DNA of 64,000 nt from DAIDJD01 sp035485275 (GCA_035485275.1 DATHOE010000002.1:13130-77129), one strand, 5' to 3'; positions 26,293 to 35,125 are shown, numbered from the stretch's first letter. Notes: generated from the sequence alone by a model not told the origin. A program made the numbers and translations.

Positions 26293-27963
26293 ATGGCAGC
26301 ATTGATCAATCGTTTCGTAGTGAAGGAAATCGAGTCGGATCCGGAGCTCGCCGACGAGCAGCTCACCGCCGATCAGGCCGAGGACTTCCGCAGCATGTAC
26401 CTGGACAGCCTCCGCAACGTCACGGAAGGCGAAGTCGTCACGGGCCGCGTCGTGTCCGTGGACAAGGACGTGGTGCTGGTGGACGTGGGTTACAAGAGCG
26501 AAGGCGTGATCCTGATCGAGGAGTTCCGCGGCAAGACCGGCGAGATCACGGTGACCGCGGGCGAGGAGATCGAAGTCTACCTGGAGCAGATGGAGGACGC
26601 GGAAGGGCGCATCGTCCTGAGCAAGCAGAAGGTGGACCGCCAGAAGATCTGGACCCGCCTGTTCAAGGCCTTCGAGAACCAGGAGACCATGGAAGGCGTC
26701 ATCACCCGCCGCATCAAGGGCGGCCTGGTGCTGGACATCAACGGCGTGGACTGCTTCCTGCCCGCCAGCCAGGTGGGCCTGCGCCCGACCTCGGACCTGG
26801 ACCAGTTCATCGGCCAGACCGTCGGCGTGCGCATCATCAAGTTCAACCGCGGGCGCGGCAACGTCGTCGCCAGCCGCCGCGTTCTCCTGGAAGAGGAGCG
26901 GGCGCTCAAGCGCACGCAGACCCTGCAGGAGCTCGAGGCCGGCCAGGTGCGCCGCGGCACCGTGAAGAACATCGTGCAGTACGGCGCCTTCATCGACATG
27001 GGCGGCATCGACGGTCTGCTGCACATCACCGACATGGCCTGGGGCCGCGTGTCCCATCCCAGCGAAGTGGTGCAGATCGGCCAGGAGATCGACGTCAAGA
27101 TCCTGTCGATCGACAAGGAGAACGGCAAGATCTCCCTGGGCCTCAAGCAGCGCAGCGCCGACCCCTGGACCGCCATCGACATCAAGTACCCGGCCGCCTC
27201 GCGCCACAAGGGCAAGGTCGTCAACCTGACCGACTACGGCGCCTTCGTGAAGCTCGAGGAGGGCGTCGAGGGCCTGGTGCACGTCAGCGAGATGAGCTGG
27301 CTGAAGCGCGTCAAGCACCCCAGCGCGGTGGTCAGCGTGGGCCAGGAAGTCGAAGTGGTCGTGCTCAACCTGGACCTGCAGAACAAGAAGATCTCCCTGG
27401 GCATGAAGCAGACCGAGGCCGATCCCTGGACCACCCTGGAGGAGCGCCTTCCCATCGGCAGCAAGATCAAGGGCCAGGTCAAGAGCCTGACGGACTACGG
27501 CGCCTTCGTGGAGCTGGAGGACGGCATCGAGGGCCTGCTGCACATCTCCGACATGAGCTGGACCTCCAACCTGAAGACGCCGGCCGACCTGGTGAAAAAG
27601 GGCGACGACGTCGAGGTCAAGGTCCTGAACATCGACAAGGAGAAGCGCAAGATCTCCCTGGGGCTGAAGCAGCTGCAGCCGGACCCTTGGGAAGGCATCG
27701 CCGACCGCTTCCAGCTCGGCGCCAAGGTCCCGGTCAAGGTCCTGCGCACCACCAACTTCGGCGCCTTTGTGGAGCTGGAGCCGGGCGTGGAGGGCCTGAT
27801 CCACATCAGCCAGCTGGCCGAGACCCCGCCCGCCAAGGTCGAGGACGCGGTGGAGCTGGGCGCGGAACTCACGGCCCGCATCGTCAAGCTGGCCCTGGAG
27901 GAGCGCAAGATCGGCTTGAGCCTGCGGGAATCGGGCGGGGAAGACGCCCCCTCGGAAGGCTGA
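26293..27963 (+). CDS. rpsA: 30S ribosomal protein S1
   Basis: 556 residues with six S1 RNA-binding domains at about 45-110, 128-195, 215-283, 300-370, 387-457 and 474-542. The third to sixth carry the repeated YGAFV(E/K)LE...GL(L/V)H(I/V)S(D/E)MSW signature; the first two are the ribosome-binding, more divergent ones. AAGGAG lies nine bases before the ATG. The 87-base upstream gap holds no obvious regulator. S1 recruits and unfolds mRNA leaders on the 30S subunit. Confidence 0.95.
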   Translation: MAALINRFVVKEIESDPELADEQLTADQAEDFRSMYLDSLRNVTEGEVVTGRVVSVDKDVVLVDVGYKSEGVILIEEFRGKTGEITVTAGEEIEVYLEQMEDAEGRIVLSKQKVDRQKIWTRLFKAFENQETMEGVITRRIKGGLVLDINGVDCFLPASQVGLRPTSDLDQFIGQTVGVRIIKFNRGRGNVVASRRVLLEEERALKRTQTLQELEAGQVRRGTVKNIVQYGAFIDMGGIDGLLHITDMAWGRVSHPSEVVQIGQEIDVKILSIDKENGKISLGLKQRSADPWTAIDIKYPAASRHKGKVVNLTDYGAFVKLEEGVEGLVHVSEMSWLKRVKHPSAVVSVGQEVEVVVLNLDLQNKKISLGMKQTEADPWTTLEERLPIGSKIKGQVKSLTDYGAFVELEDGIEGLLHISDMSWTSNLKTPADLVKKGDDVEVKVLNIDKEKRKISLGLKQLQPDPWEGIADRFQLGAKVPVKVLRTTNFGAFVELEPGVEGLIHISQLAETPPAKVEDAVELGAELTARIVKLALEERKIGLSLRESGGEDAPSEG

Positions 27964-28005
27964 AGCAAGGCACCATTCCGCAATCCATAAGCATCGTGTG
28001 GGGCT

Positions 28006-28656
28006 ATGAGCACCCAGGCTGAGATCTTCGAGAAATACGGCCGGACCTTTTCCGCCGGCCAGCGCATTTTCTCCGAAGGGGAGATCGGCGCCGAGATGTT
28101 CATCATCCAAAGCGGAAAGGTGCGCATCTCCAAGCAGTCCAAGGATGTTGAAAAAACGCTGGTGGTCCTCGAAGAGGGGGATTTTTTCGGCGAAATGGCG
28201 GTGATTGACAAGGGTCCGCGCTCGGCCAACGCGACGGCCGAGGGCGAGACCCGCTGCATCGTGCTCGACGAGGAATTGTTCGAGCAGCAGATGCAGAACA
28301 ACTCCCGCATCGTCAAAAAGATCCTCAAGAACATGTCGACCCGCCTGCGCGACGCCAACAACCAGATCGAGAACCTGCTGATCAAGGACGCCAACAGCCG
28401 CGTCGCCCACACCCTGCTCCAGCTGGCCCACAAACGGGGCGGGGGGAAAACGGCCGACATCCGGCTCGACGGCATGAACGTCGACGAGCTGGCCAGGGCC
28501 GTGGGCATGGAGTCCGCCAAGGCGGCCGAGATCCTGGCCAAGATGGAACAGGTCCACATCACCCGCTTCGACCAGGGGCAGGTGGTGGTGGTCAGCCTGG
28601 ACAACCTTGAAAAGTTCATCCGTTATCTTGAAATGAAGGAACAGTTCGGCCTTTAG
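28006..28656 (+). CDS. CRP/FNR-family transcriptional regulator
   Basis: 216 residues: an N-terminal cyclic-nucleotide-binding beta-roll (GQRIFSEGEIGAEMFIIQSGKVRIS, LEEGDFFGEMAVIDKGPRSANATA) and a C-terminal winged-helix (NVDELARAVGMESAKAAEILAKMEQ). The position of the usual phosphate-binding GE(I/L)A....R..T segment reads GEMAVIDKGPRSANA, so cyclic nucleotide binding is possible. No cysteine cluster of FNR type is present. It lies five bases before a CHASE2/cyclase-like gene, suggesting a shared signal (inference). Confidence 0.88.
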   Translation: MSTQAEIFEKYGRTFSAGQRIFSEGEIGAEMFIIQSGKVRISKQSKDVEKTLVVLEEGDFFGEMAVIDKGPRSANATAEGETRCIVLDEELFEQQMQNNSRIVKKILKNMSTRLRDANNQIENLLIKDANSRVAHTLLQLAHKRGGGKTADIRLDGMNVDELARAVGMESAKAAEILAKMEQVHITRFDQGQVVVVSLDNLEKFIRYLEMKEQFGL

Positions 28657-28660
28657 CGCG

Positions 28661-30442
28661 ATGAAGCGGCCGCACACTCGGATCCCGCGCCTGCCCGAAC
28701 CGCTACCCGCGGTGCTGGCGGGCGCGGGATTTTTTCTTTGCTGGGCGGCCTACGCCGGCTTCGGCCCCTTTGGGGCCGGGACGGCCTCCGCCGCGCCCGC
28801 GCCGTCGGAGATCCGCACGGCCGAGCGCGTGCTGGGCGCGCCCTCGGGCCTGAGCGCGGGCGCCAAGGTGGACGGGCTGATCTCGGACCTGGCCTGGCTG
28901 CGTTCGCAGGGGGCCGGGCCCATCGTGCTGGAGGCCTGGCTGGACGAGGAGCCGCAGTCCGACGCGCGCGCCTTTGAGGACGAGCTGCGGGCCCGTTTTG
29001 AGGCCCTGCCCCCGGGCCGCGCGCGTAGCCGCGCGCTCCAGGTCCTCAGCGCGACGGCCGCCCAGCTCGACGCCTCCGGGCGCCTGGCCTCGGCGCTGAA
29101 GGCGGCCCAGCCCCTGCTCCTCCCCTTCCAGGTCGAGCCCGGCGGCGGCGGGAAGCTGCCCGACGAGATCCTGCGGCAAAGCTACGAGGTGAGCCTGCGG
29201 GGCGACGCCGAGACCCTGCCCTCCTACCGCATCCTGCGCCCGCCCTTCGGGGGCCTCCTGGGCTCGACCGGCCTCGCCGCGCTTCCGCCCGCCGCGGCGG
29301 ATCCCCGCGCCGTGGTGGCGGTCGTCGGCGTCCAGGGGCATTGGATCAACGCCGTGGGCCTGGAGGCGGCGCGTCTGGCCCTCGGCCTGCCGCCGACCGC
29401 GCTGCGCTTCCGTTGGAGCAAGGGCGTCCTCAACAGCCTGGAGCTTGCGGACCGGCGCCATGCCATGGACGGCGAAGGCCGCCTGATCCTGCCCGAGGAT
29501 TCCGCGGCGCTTCCCAGCGTGTCGATGGACAGCCTCCGCCGGGATCCCGGACAGCTGCGCGGGGAGACCATTTTCTTCCGGCCCTGGCCCGGCGCCCTGG
29601 GCGAGAGCCAGTCCTTTGACGAGCAGGCCCGAGTGTTCACGGTCTTGACGCAGGCCGAAGCGCCCGCGACACAGCCTTTGGACCCGCGCAGCGTGGCTTA
29701 CTGCCTGGCGGCCGCCCTCGCCTCGCTCCTGGCTTGCGCCTTCGCCCCGGCGCCTCTGGGCGCCTCACTCATGGGAGCGGCGCTGGCCTTCACGGTCCGG
29801 GCCTTCCACGGCGGCCCGGACCTGCCGCAGGCCCTGGCCTATTGGGCGGCTGTGCTGCTCATCGGCCTGGGATGGCGCTTCCACAGATACCGTGGGATGC
29901 GGCTGAAGGCCGAGCGGATGTGCCGGGGCCTGGTCGCCGACGCCTACCAGGTGGATTGGAGCCGGCGCTTGGCCACAGGCGCCGGCGCGCTGCCCGTGGC
30001 CTACGCCGCGGTCGGGCCGCTCGAGCGGATGCGCGGGCCGCTCTGGGAAGCCTGGATGGCGCGCTGGGGCGTCCTCATGGATCCGGGCGGCCCCGCGGAC
30101 GGCTTGGGTCTGATTTTGGCTGAGCCCGATGCGGCCGAGGCCATGGCCTCGGCGCTTCTGGACCTGCGCAGACAGATGGAGGGGATCAAAGGGGCCCTGT
30201 CCCTGGGGACCCTGGCCCTGAAGCTGGAGTGGCGACTCGGGGCCGCGGTCTGGGAAACGCAAGGGCCCCCCAAGGCGCAGTGCTTGGAACTTTTTTGTCA
30301 GGCTCAGCCGGGACAAATACTTCTGTCTCAAAAGGATTTTCCCGCTTTCGCGGACATTGTAGAGATCAGACCCTTGGTCGGATTTGATGGAATGATGGCG
30401 ATCGCCGGACCCAAAACCGATTTATGGAAGACGCGGCCTTGA
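28661..30442 (+). CDS. CHASE2-type sensor with degenerate cyclase domain
   Basis: 593 residues. An N-terminal membrane helix is followed by a ~300-residue extracytoplasmic region resembling CHASE2 (LISDLAWLRSQGAGPIVLEAWLDEEP; GRLILPEDSAALPSVSMDSLRRDP; ETIFFRPW), then two or three closely spaced membrane segments (~345-415), then a cytoplasmic domain ending GQILLSQKDFPAFADIVEIRPL, which looks like the end of class III adenylate cyclases. The stretch where FADI(R/V)GFT would be reads VAYAAVGPLERM, so the metal-binding aspartates seem lost. Likely a non-catalytic sensor; its neighbour is a CRP-family regulator. Confidence 0.55.
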   Translation: MKRPHTRIPRLPEPLPAVLAGAGFFLCWAAYAGFGPFGAGTASAAPAPSEIRTAERVLGAPSGLSAGAKVDGLISDLAWLRSQGAGPIVLEAWLDEEPQSDARAFEDELRARFEALPPGRARSRALQVLSATAAQLDASGRLASALKAAQPLLLPFQVEPGGGGKLPDEILRQSYEVSLRGDAETLPSYRILRPPFGGLLGSTGLAALPPAAADPRAVVAVVGVQGHWINAVGLEAARLALGLPPTALRFRWSKGVLNSLELADRRHAMDGEGRLILPEDSAALPSVSMDSLRRDPGQLRGETIFFRPWPGALGESQSFDEQARVFTVLTQAEAPATQPLDPRSVAYCLAAALASLLACAFAPAPLGASLMGAALAFTVRAFHGGPDLPQALAYWAAVLLIGLGWRFHRYRGMRLKAERMCRGLVADAYQVDWSRRLATGAGALPVAYAAVGPLERMRGPLWEAWMARWGVLMDPGGPADGLGLILAEPDAAEAMASALLDLRRQMEGIKGALSLGTLALKLEWRLGAAVWETQGPPKAQCLELFCQAQPGQILLSQKDFPAFADIVEIRPLVGFDGMMAIAGPKTDLWKTRP

Positions 30443-30516
30443 AAAAGGCTCCATTTATGTGCACTATACCCTGCTGATTTTTGACGTGCATTTCAGCGAC
30501 CCTGGCAGAGCTTAAG

Positions 30517-30592
30517 GGGTGGTTAGCTCAGTGGTTAGAGCACCTGCCTTACAAGCAGGGGGTCACTGGTTCAATTCCAGTACCACCCACCA
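30517..30592 (+). tRNA. tRNA-Val (anticodon TAC)
   Basis: A complete 76-base cloverleaf: acceptor GGGTGGT/ACCACCC, D arm GCTC...GAGC, anticodon stem CCTGC/GCAGG with loop CTTACAA (anticodon TAC), T arm ACTGG-TTCAATT-CCAGT, discriminator A and an encoded CCA at 30590-30592. Confidence 0.97.
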
Positions 30593-30631
30593 GCCCTTTG
30601 GCATAAAGTAAAAGGCGGACGGCGTAACCAG

Positions 30632-30985
30632 ATGTTTACCCATCCAGCGCTTTTAAGGGAGCTCAACCAGATCGCCGACCTGCTTCGGCGCTCCGGGGAA
30701 GGCCAGTGGGCCCAGAGGGTGGTCCAGGCATCGGACGGCCTGAGAAAGACGGGCTGGACCGCGCCCGGCCTGGCCCTGGTCCGCGACCTTGAAAAAGGGG
30801 AGCCGGGGCTCCACCAAATCAGCTTTGGAACCGAACACCTCCGCCAGCTGGGAAGCCTTGCGGGCCTGGCGCTGGCCAACGAACGCCTGGAACGCCACCG
30901 CCTCCGCCTCAAGGAGCTCATGGAGCTGCCGACGCGGGAGGTCCAGACCGGGCCGCGGCCCAAGAGCCCGGACTTGGCGGGCTGA
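30632..30985 (+). CDS. Small hypothetical protein upstream of prfB
   Basis: 117 residues, probably soluble and mostly helical. The N-terminal part (LLRELNQIADLLRRSGEGQWAQ) has the look of small helical domains with a conserved LxxIxxLLxxxGxxxWA pattern; I cannot name the family with confidence. The C-terminal third is charged with no membrane segment. It sits 40 bases after tRNA-Val and 30 bases before prfB in the same orientation. GC and codon use match its neighbours, so it is probably a real gene. Confidence 0.6.
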   Translation: MFTHPALLRELNQIADLLRRSGEGQWAQRVVQASDGLRKTGWTAPGLALVRDLEKGEPGLHQISFGTEHLRQLGSLAGLALANERLERHRLRLKELMELPTREVQTGPRPKSPDLAG

Positions 30986-31015
30986 AAAACGAACGCTTGA
31001 AAGCGAGGAACGAAG

Positions 31016-32135
31016 ATGTTGAGCGGAGAAAAAAGGAAGCACTTGGCCGGCCTCAAGGACCGGGTGGAAGACTACCGGAGGTATCTTTGACGTCGAAGCC
31101 AAGTCGGCCCTGATCGCACGGATCGAGCACGAAGCCCAGCAGCCGGGTTTTTGGGCCGATAACCGCGCCGCCAAGGCCAAGAACTCGGCCCTGTCCGCCG
31201 CGAAGAAAGACCTGGAAGCCTACGCCGTGCTGAAGGCGGGGGTGGACGACCTGGAGGCGAGCGCGGAGCTGCTGCAGGACGCGGCCGACCCCGCCTTGCA
31301 GGAGGAATTCGACGCGGGCTGCCTCAGCCTGAGCCAGCGCCTGGGCCGTATGGATTTCACCCGCATGCTCAACGGCCCCTACGACCGCCATGGGGCCCTG
31401 CTCAACATCAAGCCCGGCGCCGGCGGCACCGAAAGCCAGGATTGGGCCCTGATGCTTCTGCGCATGTACACCCGCTGGGCCGAGCGCCGCGGATTCGCGG
31501 TGACGCAGCTGGAGATCCAGCCGGGCGAGGAGGCGGGCATCAAGAGCGCCACGCTCCAGATCGACGGCGACTGGGCCTTCGGCCTGCTGCGCTCGGAGAA
31601 GGGAGTGCACCGCCTGGTGCGCATCTCCCCCTTCGATTCCCAAAGCCGCAGGCACACCAGCTTCGCCTCGGCCGAGCCGCTGCCCCAGCTGGAAGACGAC
31701 GGCGAACTGGTCATCGACGACAAGGACCTGCGCATCGACGTGTTCCGCGCCTCGGGCGCGGGCGGACAGCACGTCAACCGCACCGAAAGCGCGGTGCGCA
31801 TCACGCACCTTCCCACCGGGATCGTCGTGCAATGCCAGAACGACCGGTCCCAGGGCAAGAACAAGGAATCCGCCATGGGCGTCCTGCGGTCCAAGCTGGT
31901 CGTGCTGGCCGAGGAGGAACGTCGCGCCAAGATGGACGGCATCACGGGCGAGCGCCAGGACATCAGCTTCGGAAGCCAAGTGAGAAACTATGTTTTGTAC
32001 CCCTATCAGCAGGTGAAGGACACCCGCACCGACCTGGAGAGCTCCCAGACCCAGGCCGTGCTTGACGGCGACATCGACGCCTTCATCGAGGCCTACCTCA
32101 AGCAGCGCTCCCAGGAGCCGCCCGCCCGTGTCTGA
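31016..32135 (+). CDS. prfB: Peptide chain release factor 2, with programmed +1 frameshift
   Basis: The gene starts at ATG 31016 (GAGGA eight bases upstream). The first 24 codons end at CTT, then an in-frame TGA at 31088-31090; translation continues +1 from GAC 31089 to the TGA at 32133-32135, giving about 372 residues. The body is RF2: GAGGTESQDWA, the RF2 codon-reading tripeptide SPF in RISPFDSQSRRHTSF, and the hydrolysis motif GAGGQHVN. RF2 reads UGA and UAA. It overlaps the J-TPR gene by eight bases. Confidence 0.96.
31077..31091 (+). promoter_or_regulatory. RF2 programmed frameshift site
   Basis: GGAGG (31077-31081) lies three bases before CTT TGA C (31085-31091), the classic internal Shine-Dalgarno plus slippery CUU-UGA-C. 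When RF2 is scarce, ribosomes slip +1 and make more RF2. It matches the well-studied E. coli arrangement. Confidence 0.95.
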
Positions 32136-32667
32136 GCGCAACCACTACGAAGTCCTGGGGGCCGCCAAATCGTCCACTCCGGACGAGATCCACGCCTGTT
32201 ATCTTGAGAGGCTGCACCAGGTCCACCCGGACCGCAACGCGGGTGACGACGAGGCGGCCCACGAAAAGACCATCGAGGCTGTGGCCGCCTACCGCGTCCT
32301 CAGCGACCCCGCGGCCCGCCGGCGCTATGATTTCCGCTGCGGCAACCCCTTCCGCTTCGACGGCGAGCTCCCGGGGCTGAAGCTGCTGAAGGGCCGCAAG
32401 AGCGGCGAGGCGGAGTCCCATTTCACGGACAGCGTGCGCTTCATCCGGGCCGACGACCTGGTCAAGGCCGTGGATCCCCTGAAGGCCGCCTTGAAGCTCG
32501 AGCCGGACTATCCGGCGGCCAGTTACAACCTGGCCTTGGCCGGGGCTTTGCTCGGGAACGGAAATTTCGCGCTCGGCGTTTTGACCGCGGCCCTGAAGCG
32601 GGACCCGAAGGACGCCTCTTTGCAACGGCTGCATAAGGCGGTTGTGACCACTTTTCTGACGGTCTGA
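32128..32667 (+). CDS. J-domain protein with C-terminal TPR-like helices
   Basis: 179 residues from GTG 32128. The J domain covers ~1-70 (NHYEVLGAAKSSTPDEIHACY, the essential HPD in VHPDRN, YRVLSDPAARRRYDF). After a linker, residues ~110-175 form TPR-like helices (AVDPLKAALKLEPDYPAASYNLALAGALLG). There is no zinc-binding region. Two bases separate it from the Hsp70 gene that follows, so it is likely that Hsp70's dedicated co-chaperone. Clients are unknown. Confidence 0.85.
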   Translation: MSERNHYEVLGAAKSSTPDEIHACYLERLHQVHPDRNAGDDEAAHEKTIEAVAAYRVLSDPAARRRYDFRCGNPFRFDGELPGLKLLKGRKSGEAESHFTDSVRFIRADDLVKAVDPLKAALKLEPDYPAASYNLALAGALLGNGNFALGVLTAALKRDPKDASLQRLHKAVVTTFLTV

Positions 32668-32668
32668 T

Positions 32669-34477
32669 ATGGCGGTGAGTTCCTACAAAGTCCTCGGCAT
32701 CGATCTCGGCACGACCAACTCGTGCATGGCCCTCATCCTTGACGGCGAGATCCAGGTGCTCAAAAGCGCCGAACGGGAGCGCACCACGCCGTCGGTGGTG
32801 GCCTTCCTCAAGGGCGACGAGCGCATGGTGGGCCGGCCCGCCAAGCGCATGGCCGCGGCCAACCCCCGGGACACGGTTTTTTCGGTCAAGCGCTTCATGG
32901 GCATGAAGGCCGCGGACCCCTCCGTTGCGCGGGACGCCGCCATGGTCCCCTTCAAGGTGGAGCCCTCGCCCAACGGCGACGCCTGGATCCACGCCGGCGG
33001 CCGGGCCTGGAGCCCCCCCGAGATCTCGGCCATGATCCTGACGAAGCTCAAGCAGGACGCCGAGGCCGAGCTGGGGGAGCCGATCACCCAGGCCGTCCTG
33101 ACGGTGCCGGCCTACTTCAGCGACAGCCAGCGCCAGGCCACCAAGGACGCCGGACGGATCGCCGGCCTCGAGATACTGCGCATCATCAACGAACCCACCG
33201 CGGCCGCCCTGTCCTGCGGCCTGGACCAGGCCCGCAACCTGAACGTGGTGGTCTACGACCTGGGCGGCGGCACCTTCGACGTGACGGTGCTGCAGTCCCG
33301 CGCCGGGGTCTTCGAGGTGCGCGCCACCAACGGCGACACCCACCTGGGCGGCGACGACTTCGACCAGGCCATCATCCGCATCCTGATTGAGGCCTTTAGG
33401 GAGAGCGACGGCATCGACCTGGCCGCGGATCCCGTGGCCTTGCAGCGCCTGAAGGAGGCCGCCGAGGCCGCCAAAATCGAGCTCAGCGACCGGGTCCAGG
33501 CGGAGATCAGCCTGCCCTTCATCGCCCGAGGAGCCGCCGGGGCCCGGCACCTGGTGTACAGCCTCACCCGCGACGCCTTCAACGCGGCCACCTCGCGCCT
33601 GGTCCTGGCGACCCTGGCGCCCTGCGCCCGGGCCCTGTCCGACGGCCACCTGACCAAGGGCCAGGTGGACGCGGTGCTGATGGTGGGCGGCATGACCCGG
33701 GTGCCGGAGATACGGCGCCAGGTGGAGGCCTTCTTCGGCCGGCCCGCCCACGCCGGAGTGGATCCCGACGAGGCCGTGGCGGTGGGGGCCGCCATCCAGG
33801 GAGGCATCCTGAAGGGCCAGGTGCGCGACCGCCTGCTGCTGGACGTCACGCCCCTGAGCCTGGGGGTGCGGGTCTCCGGCGGGCTGTTCAGCCGCCTGAT
33901 CGAGAAGAATTCGACCGTGCCCTGCCGCAAGAAGACCGTCTACACCACGGCCAACGACAACCAGACCGCGGTGCGCATCAGCGTCTACCAGGGGGAGAAC
34001 CCCCTGGCCGCCGACAATATTTTCCTGGGGGACTTCGAGCTGGTGGACATCAAGCCCCAGCCGCGGGGCGTCCCCCAGATCGAGGTCAGCTTCGACATCG
34101 ACGCCAACGGCATCCTGCGCGTGCGCGCCCAGGACAAGGCCTCGGGCCAGGTCCAGCAGATCCGCATCGCCCCCAATTCCGGACTGAAAGAGGAACAGAT
34201 CAAGTCCATGATCAGCTCGGCCAAGGAGCACGCCGCGATCCAGGTGCGGATGGGGGAGGAGGACCAGTACCGCCTCACCTGCCGGAAACTGGCCGAGGAG
34301 TGCGGCCGGGAGCTGTCGGGCGCTGACGTGGACAGGGCCTCGGTCCAGGATTGGCTCAAGGGGGTGCTGACGCGCATCCAGTCCGAGAACACGGACGCCC
34401 TGAAGGTCAGCCTGAAGGACCTCAACCAATGCGTGCTCAGGCTCAGGACGGAACGGCGCCGCAGCGAGGTGGCCTAG
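32669..34477 (+). CDS. Second Hsp70 chaperone (DnaK/HscA-like)
   Basis: 602 residues, shorter than the DnaK at 47972 (636). The nucleotide-binding domain is intact: GIDLGTTNSC, VPAYFSDSQRQATKDAG, YDLGGGTFDV, VGGMTRVPEI. The substrate domain has LLLDVTPLSLGVR and GVPQIEVSFDIDANGI. The C-terminal lid is shortened and lacks the acidic EEVD-like or DnaK tail. No iron-sulphur (isc) genes are near, so HscA function is unlikely. It pairs with the adjacent J-TPR gene and ends at a strong bidirectional terminator. Confidence 0.88.
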   Translation: MAVSSYKVLGIDLGTTNSCMALILDGEIQVLKSAERERTTPSVVAFLKGDERMVGRPAKRMAAANPRDTVFSVKRFMGMKAADPSVARDAAMVPFKVEPSPNGDAWIHAGGRAWSPPEISAMILTKLKQDAEAELGEPITQAVLTVPAYFSDSQRQATKDAGRIAGLEILRIINEPTAAALSCGLDQARNLNVVVYDLGGGTFDVTVLQSRAGVFEVRATNGDTHLGGDDFDQAIIRILIEAFRESDGIDLAADPVALQRLKEAAEAAKIELSDRVQAEISLPFIARGAAGARHLVYSLTRDAFNAATSRLVLATLAPCARALSDGHLTKGQVDAVLMVGGMTRVPEIRRQVEAFFGRPAHAGVDPDEAVAVGAAIQGGILKGQVRDRLLLDVTPLSLGVRVSGGLFSRLIEKNSTVPCRKKTVYTTANDNQTAVRISVYQGENPLAADNIFLGDFELVDIKPQPRGVPQIEVSFDIDANGILRVRAQDKASGQVQQIRIAPNSGLKEEQIKSMISSAKEHAAIQVRMGEEDQYRLTCRKLAEECGRELSGADVDRASVQDWLKGVLTRIQSENTDALKVSLKDLNQCVLRLRTERRRSEVA

Positions 34478-34504
34478 GGGCCGGCAAGAACGGGCTATCG
34501 GGAC

Positions 34505-34540
34505 AAAAAAAGGGGGGCCCTTGGGGGCCCCCCTTTTTTT
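34505..34540 (+). terminator. Bidirectional intrinsic terminator between hsp70 and the pilin
   Basis: Perfect stem GGGGGGCCC/GGGCCCCCC (34512-34520 with 34525-34533), loop TTGG, flanked by seven A on the left and seven T on the right. The symmetry lets it end both the plus-strand Hsp70 transcript and the convergent pilin transcript. Confidence 0.92.
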
Positions 34541-34557
34541 GTCGCTTTCTGGAAATC

Positions 34558-35082
34558 CTACTGGTAGCCGTAGATGGTGTAGGAGTTGCTGCTCATGTCC
34601 AGGAGCGCGCTGTTCACCCACAGCTCGCCGCTGGTGTTGTCGTACTTCCAGCCGAAGCCCGTTGAATCCGTGGCAAAGGCCGGGTTGCTCCAGACACCGG
34701 TGGTGACCGCAGCCGCGCTGCTGCCCACACCAGGACCGCCGGTCTGGTAGACGGTGTTGACGGTGTTCTGGGCCGTCACCTTGACCGCGGGGACCACGTC
34801 CATGTACTGGGGAACGAAGCCGGGGTAGCTGCTCTGCGAACCCACGGGCCCGGAGTACCAGGTGCTGGTGTCCAGGTCGGTCTGCGGGTAGTTGCCCTGC
34901 TGATCCGCGTAGTAGTTGGAAACGGCCGACTTGAGGGCGCCGATGTTGCCTTTGGTGGCGCCTTCACGCGACTTTTCCAGCATCTGGGCGAACTTCGGGA
35001 TGGCCACGGCGGCGAGAATGCCGATGATGGCGACCACGATCATGAGTTCGACGAGCGTAAAACCGTTCTGTTTTTTAGCCAT
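34558..35082 (-). CDS. Type IV pilin / pseudopilin
   Basis: 174 residues starting at MAKKQNG, with AAGGAGGAGGTGA upstream; the longer frame adds 18 residues lying in this leader. The prepilin site is QNG|FTLVELMIVVAIIGILAAVAIP, with the glutamate at position 5 of the mature chain. A long amphipathic helix (FAQMLEKSREGATKGNIGAL) then leads to a globular domain. The sequence resembles major pilins of Elusimicrobiota. It stands alone with its own promoter and terminator; the pilB ATPase lies 6 kb away. Confidence 0.92.
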   Translation of the reverse strand: MAKKQNGFTLVELMIVVAIIGILAAVAIPKFAQMLEKSREGATKGNIGALKSAVSNYYADQQGNYPQTDLDTSTWYSGPVGSQSSYPGFVPQYMDVVPAVKVTAQNTVNTVYQTGGPGVGSSAAAVTTGVWSNPAFATDSTGFGWKYDNTSGELWVNSALLDMSSNSYTIYGYQ

Positions 35083-35125
35083 TACGTTCACCTCCTCCTT
35101 GAGTTGCGCTGACTTGCATTCCAGA

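Noticed and set aside
24661..28677. Minus-strand open frame of 1338 codons
   Set aside because: It lies antisense to cmk, plsC, rpsA and the CRP gene, which have clear family motifs. Its composition (His, Asp, Leu, Val, Gln) is what the reverse of GC-rich coding sequence gives.
30439..30516. Sigma-70 promoter for tRNA-Val
   Set aside because: TTGAAA (30439) and TATACC (30465) are 20 bases apart, and TTGACG nearer the tRNA has no -10; neither is good enough to call.
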